Shown here piece by piece: positions 61,176 through 64,000 of a stretch of DNA of 64,000 bases. Under the pieces are notes generated by a model. It saw only the letters and a program-made list of their open reading frames with translations. It did not search any database and was not told where the DNA came from. Position 1 is the first letter of the stretch; each line of letters starts with the position of its first letter. The stretch lies in NCBI RefSeq assembly GCF_003837865.1, contig NZ_RQIS01000016.1:1-64000 (forward strand). The letters run 5' to 3'. This stretch comes from Paraburkholderia dinghuensis (GTDB taxonomy: Bacteria; Pseudomonadota; Gammaproteobacteria; Burkholderiales; Burkholderiaceae). The position numbers and the translations under genes are program-made.

Positions 61176-61958
61176 ATGAGCACTTTCACCAATCCCCTGA
61201 AAGAACGTCTGAAAGTAGCAGAGCCGCTCTACGGCCTGTGGTTGTCGATGGGCAGCGAGACCGCCGCCGAAGCGCTCGCGCACGCGGGTTTCGACTGGCT
61301 CCTGATAGACATGGAGCACGCGCCCAACGACAGCGCCGACACGGTCGCCCAACTGCGCGCGATCGCCGCCGCCCATCTGCCGACCGAACCGGTCGTGCGC
61401 CTGCCGACGAGCGAGCCTTGGCTCGTCAAGCGCGTGCTCGACGCGGGCGCACGCACGGTGATGTTTCCGAACATCGGCTCGGCCGAAGAAGCGGCGCGCG
61501 CCGTGAGCCTCACGCAGTATCCGGGCGAGCACACGCCCGACGGGCGGCGCGGTGTGGCGGGTGTCGTGCGCGCGGCCGCCTACGGCATGCGGCGCGACTA
61601 CCTGCACGGCGCGAACGCACAGATCGCGGTCATCGTGCAGATCGAATCGGCGTCGGCGCTCGAAGAGGTCGAGCAGATCGCGGCGACGCCGGGCGTCGAC
61701 TGTCTGTTTGTCGGCCCCGCCGACCTCGCCGCGAGCCTCGGTCATCTGGGCGACTCGAAACATCCCGACGTCAATGCGGCGATGCTGCGCATCGTCGCGG
61801 CGGCGCGCGGCGCGGGCGTGGCCGCAGGCATCTTCGCGATGGATGCCGTGCAGGCGAAGCAGTATCGTGAGATGGGCTTCAGCTTCATCGCGCTCGCAGC
61901 CGACGTGATCTGGCTTGTGCGCGCGACGCGTCAGGCCTTGCAGGAGGCGAGATCATGA
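61176..61958 (+). CDS. HpaI/HpcH-family class II aldolase
   Basis: The 260-residue protein starts at MSTFTNPLKERL behind GGGAG. It has the metal- and pyruvate-binding motifs of HpaI-type aldolases: FDWLLIDMEHAPND, ARTVMFPNIGSAEEA, VIVQIESASALEEV and LFVGPADLAASLG. Such enzymes reversibly split 4-hydroxy-2-oxo acids into pyruvate and an aldehyde. The natural substrate is unclear. The next gene overlaps by 4 nt (ATGA). Confidence 0.9.
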   Translation: MSTFTNPLKERLKVAEPLYGLWLSMGSETAAEALAHAGFDWLLIDMEHAPNDSADTVAQLRAIAAAHLPTEPVVRLPTSEPWLVKRVLDAGARTVMFPNIGSAEEAARAVSLTQYPGEHTPDGRRGVAGVVRAAAYGMRRDYLHGANAQIAVIVQIESASALEEVEQIAATPGVDCLFVGPADLAASLGHLGDSKHPDVNAAMLRIVAAARGAGVAAGIFAMDAVQAKQYREMGFSFIALAADVIWLVRATRQALQEARS

Positions 61959-62671
61959 AGTGCAGCAAAGGCGCGTTCGCACGAACGGCAGCCGGATTTT
62001 TCGCCGCGACCGCTGCGGCGGCATGCTTCGCGGCCGGGGCGTCCGCTGCGAAGGGTGTGACCGCGGAAACGGACCCAGAGACGGCCAACGCCGTAGCCGA
62101 CTACAACGCGGGCAACCTGGACGCCGCGCTCAAGGAGTTCCGGGCGGCGGCCGTGCGCGGCAATCGTCTCGCGGAATTCGACTACGCGATGATGCTGCTC
62201 AACGGCGAGGGTGGGGCGACGGACGTCGGCGAAGGCCGCAAGTGGCTGCGCAAGGCCGCCGACGCGAACATGTCGCATGCGCAGTACGTCTACGGGAAGA
62301 TGTACGACGACGGCGACTTCGTCGAGCGCGATCCGGCAGCGGCGCACCAGTGGTTCCTGAAGGCGGCGAAGCAGGGCCACGTGCAGGCAGAACTGGCGCT
62401 TGCGAACCAGTTCCTCGACGGACGCGGTACGACGCGTGACAACAAGCAGGCGTTTTACTGGTACAAGAAGGCTGCCGAAGGCGGTGACATGACGGCGCAA
62501 TACGTGACCGGCTCGTTCTACGAACACGGCGGCGATGGTGTACCGAGGAACATCAACGTCGCGCGCGCGTACTACGCGGCGGCGGCGGCGCAGGGCGACC
62601 GGGTGGCGCTGCTCAAGTACCAGCAGTTGAGCGAGCAGTTGCAGAAGTCGGCGCCGGGCGGGACGCAGTAG
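61955..62671 (+). CDS. exported Sel1-repeat protein
   Basis: The 238-residue precursor has a signal peptide (1-31; cleavage near ASA) and about four Sel1/TPR-like repeats with the A-x-x-x-L-G-x-x-Y pattern, e.g. AEFDYAMMLLNGEGGATDVGEGRKWLRKAADANMSHAQYVYGKMY and AELALANQFLDGRGTTRDNKQAFYWYKKAAEGG. It is translationally coupled to the aldolase gene. Probably a periplasmic protein-interaction scaffold; partners unknown. Confidence 0.88.
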   Translation: MKCSKGAFARTAAGFFAATAAAACFAAGASAAKGVTAETDPETANAVADYNAGNLDAALKEFRAAAVRGNRLAEFDYAMMLLNGEGGATDVGEGRKWLRKAADANMSHAQYVYGKMYDDGDFVERDPAAAHQWFLKAAKQGHVQAELALANQFLDGRGTTRDNKQAFYWYKKAAEGGDMTAQYVTGSFYEHGGDGVPRNINVARAYYAAAAAQGDRVALLKYQQLSEQLQKSAPGGTQ

Positions 62672-62707
62672 ACACTGCAGGCAAGCGGCGCCGCGCTTGA
62701 ACGCAGA

Positions 62708-63874
62708 CTAGCTCTGCATGAGCCGCCTGTGGCGGCCGACGCTCATGATGAGCCCGATCGCGACACCGAGCGTCGTGAGCGCGGTTCCGCCGTAACTCAT
62801 GAACGGCAGCGGCACGCCCACCACGGGCAGGATGCCGCTCACCATCCCGATGTTCACGAACGCGTAGGTGAAGAAGGCCATCGTCAGCGATCCGGCCAAT
62901 AATCGCCCGAACAGCGTCGCGCCGTTCGCGGCGATATAGAGTCCGCGCGCGATGAGGCACATATAGAGCGTGAGCAGCACGACACCGCCCAGCATGCCGA
63001 ATTCCTCGGAGAACACCGCGAAAATGAAGTCCGTGTGCTTTTCGGGGATGAACTCGAGGTGCGACTGCGTACCCTTGAGCCAGCCCTTGCCGAGCGGCCC
63101 GCCCGAGCCGATGGCGATCACGGCCTGAATCGTGTGGAAGCCCTTGCCGAGCGGATCGGAGGTCGGGTCGAGCAGCGTGCAGATACGGTGCTTCTGATAG
63201 TCGTGCATGAGCGGCCAGTTCACCTGCGGCTGGCAGATCTTGTCCTGGAACGCCGCAACCGACGCGACCGCGATCACGCCCGCGATCAGCACCGGCACGA
63301 TCAGCCGGAACGAGAGTCCCGCGAAGTAGATCACGAAGAAGCCCGACGCGAACACGAGCACGGCAGTGCCGAGGTCGGGCTGCTTGGCGATCAGACCAAC
63401 CGGTACGAGCAGGATGATGAAACCGACGAGAAAGTCGTACCAGCGCATCACGCCCTCGCGGCGCTGGTAGTACCACGCGAGCATGAGCGGCGTGGCGATC
63501 TTGAGAATTTCCGAGGGCTGGATCACGACGCCCACGTTGATCCAGCGTTTTGCGCCCTTGCGCGTGAGTCCGAACATCGCGACCGCGACGAGTAGCGCGA
63601 TGCCGAACGAGTACATCGGCACGGCGAAGCGCATTAGCGTCGTGGGCGGCACATTCGCGAGCGCCCACATCAGCACGAACGTCAGCATGATGTTGCGCAA
63701 CTGGTCTTCGACGCGGCCCGGCATGTCGAGGCTCGCGCTGTACAGCGTGACGATGCCCACGCACAGCAGCAGGAACACGACGAGTGCAAGCGGCCGGTCG
63801 AAGCCGATGAAGAGCTTGCGGATCGTGTCGAGCACCGCGCGCTTGTCGATCTTGTCGAACTGGAAGATGGCCAT
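62708..63874 (-). CDS. rodA: rod-shape peptidoglycan glycosyltransferase RodA
   Basis: The 388-residue SEDS protein has about ten membrane helices. NVGVVIQPSEILKIATPLMLAWYY, AKQPDLGTAVLVFASGF, GSGGPLGKGWLKGTQSHLEFIPEKHTDFIFAVFSEEFG and PFMSYGGTALTTLGVAIGL are SEDS signatures, the aspartate of PDLG being essential in RodA. It polymerises glycan strands with PBP2 during cell elongation. AAGGAA precedes the ATG, 10 nt after the mrdA stop, so both are cotranscribed. Confidence 0.97.
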   Translation of the reverse strand: MAIFQFDKIDKRAVLDTIRKLFIGFDRPLALVVFLLLCVGIVTLYSASLDMPGRVEDQLRNIMLTFVLMWALANVPPTTLMRFAVPMYSFGIALLVAVAMFGLTRKGAKRWINVGVVIQPSEILKIATPLMLAWYYQRREGVMRWYDFLVGFIILLVPVGLIAKQPDLGTAVLVFASGFFVIYFAGLSFRLIVPVLIAGVIAVASVAAFQDKICQPQVNWPLMHDYQKHRICTLLDPTSDPLGKGFHTIQAVIAIGSGGPLGKGWLKGTQSHLEFIPEKHTDFIFAVFSEEFGMLGGVVLLTLYMCLIARGLYIAANGATLFGRLLAGSLTMAFFTYAFVNIGMVSGILPVVGVPLPFMSYGGTALTTLGVAIGLIMSVGRHRRLMQS

Positions 63875-63884
63875 GACGGATTCC

Positions 63885-64000
63885 TTACTCGTCCATGCCG
63901 CCGGTGGCGGCCTTCGGCGCTGCGTCGTCGTTGCGCGATGGCGCGAGTGTTGCGTCCGGCGCGTTCGCCGGCCGGCGCGGGCGGCGCGGTCCGTTGCGGC
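63885..64000 (-). CDS. mrdA: penicillin-binding protein 2, C-terminal end (partial)
   Basis: Only the last 38 codons or so are inside the window, ending ...RNDDAAPKAATGGMDE before a TAA at 63885. The residues form the disordered tail that follows the transpeptidase domain in Burkholderia PBP2. The assignment rests on position directly upstream of rodA, as in the mreBCD-mrdA-rodA cluster. Confidence 0.7.
   Translation of the reverse strand, partial: RNGPRRPRRPANAPDATLAPSRNDDAAPKAATGGMDE

Noticed and set aside
62613..63764. Minus-strand frame overlapping rodA in another phase
   Set aside because: It is a frame-shifted shadow of rodA.

Overview
The window is chromosomal DNA of high G+C content from a betaproteobacterium. 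It is most likely a member of Burkholderiaceae of the Paraburkholderia/Burkholderia type. This is inferred from the cluster def-fmt-lysE-htpX-rsmB-DUF4390-ntrY-ntrX, the napEDABC order, a GTP-type PEP carboxykinase, a topoisomerase III with a basic Ala/Lys tail, and rodA/mrdA at the right edge. No complete insertion sequence, prophage or CRISPR array was seen.

Layout. 1-2400: a reactive-sulfur module (two-cysteine ArsR/BigR-like regulator, PmpA/PmpB half-transporters) followed by an AhpD-like protein, with its own promoter and terminators. 2484-3423: an ArsR regulator overlapping an SRPBCC protein gene. 3477-5965 (minus): an NmrA-like protein, an XRE/MmyB regulator and an AhpD-fold protein that has lost its cysteines. 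6618-13850: a chaperone-usher fimbrial locus (pilin, chaperone, usher, two 328-residue adhesin-like subunits) in which the last gene arose by a tandem duplication that carried along the 3' end of the usher gene. 14170-19017: GyrI-like protein, ethanolamine ammonia-lyase eutBC and, convergent to it, DUF779 plus an aldehyde dehydrogenase behind a sigma-54-type promoter. 19338-21696: two small unknown proteins, an AT-rich orphan membrane protein and tRNA-Lys(CTT). 21957-32724: thioesterase, patatin, D-2-hydroxyacid dehydrogenase, pckG, LysR regulator, topB, thioredoxin-like protein, dprA. 32976-41629: def, fmt, lysE-type exporter, htpX, rsmB, DUF4390, and an NtrY/NtrX-type two-component pair. 41712: tRNA-Phe. 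42091-53008: periplasmic nitrate reductase napEDABC followed directly by the complete cytochrome c maturation operon ccmABCDEFGHI. 53118-57985 (minus): arginine deiminase operon arcDABC. 58822-60906: queCED for preQ0 synthesis. 61176-64000: HpaI-type aldolase, Sel1-repeat protein, rodA and the end of mrdA.

How the parts fit. Nap needs c-type hemes on NapB and NapC, which the adjacent Ccm system attaches; the arc operon beside it gives ATP from arginine without respiration, so 42-58 kb is a block for low-oxygen energy metabolism. EutBC makes acetaldehyde and ammonia from ethanolamine, and the convergent aldehyde dehydrogenase can oxidise the acetaldehyde. The points most worth a second look are the duplicated adhesin genes with diverged N-terminal and conserved pilin domains, the DNA element shared upstream of pilin and second adhesin, the cysteine-less AhpD-fold protein, the NtrX-type regulator without an AAA+ domain, the sigma-54 promoter with an upstream palindrome, and the AT-rich orphan next to tRNA-Lys. 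No wholly new multi-gene system could be demonstrated from sequence alone.
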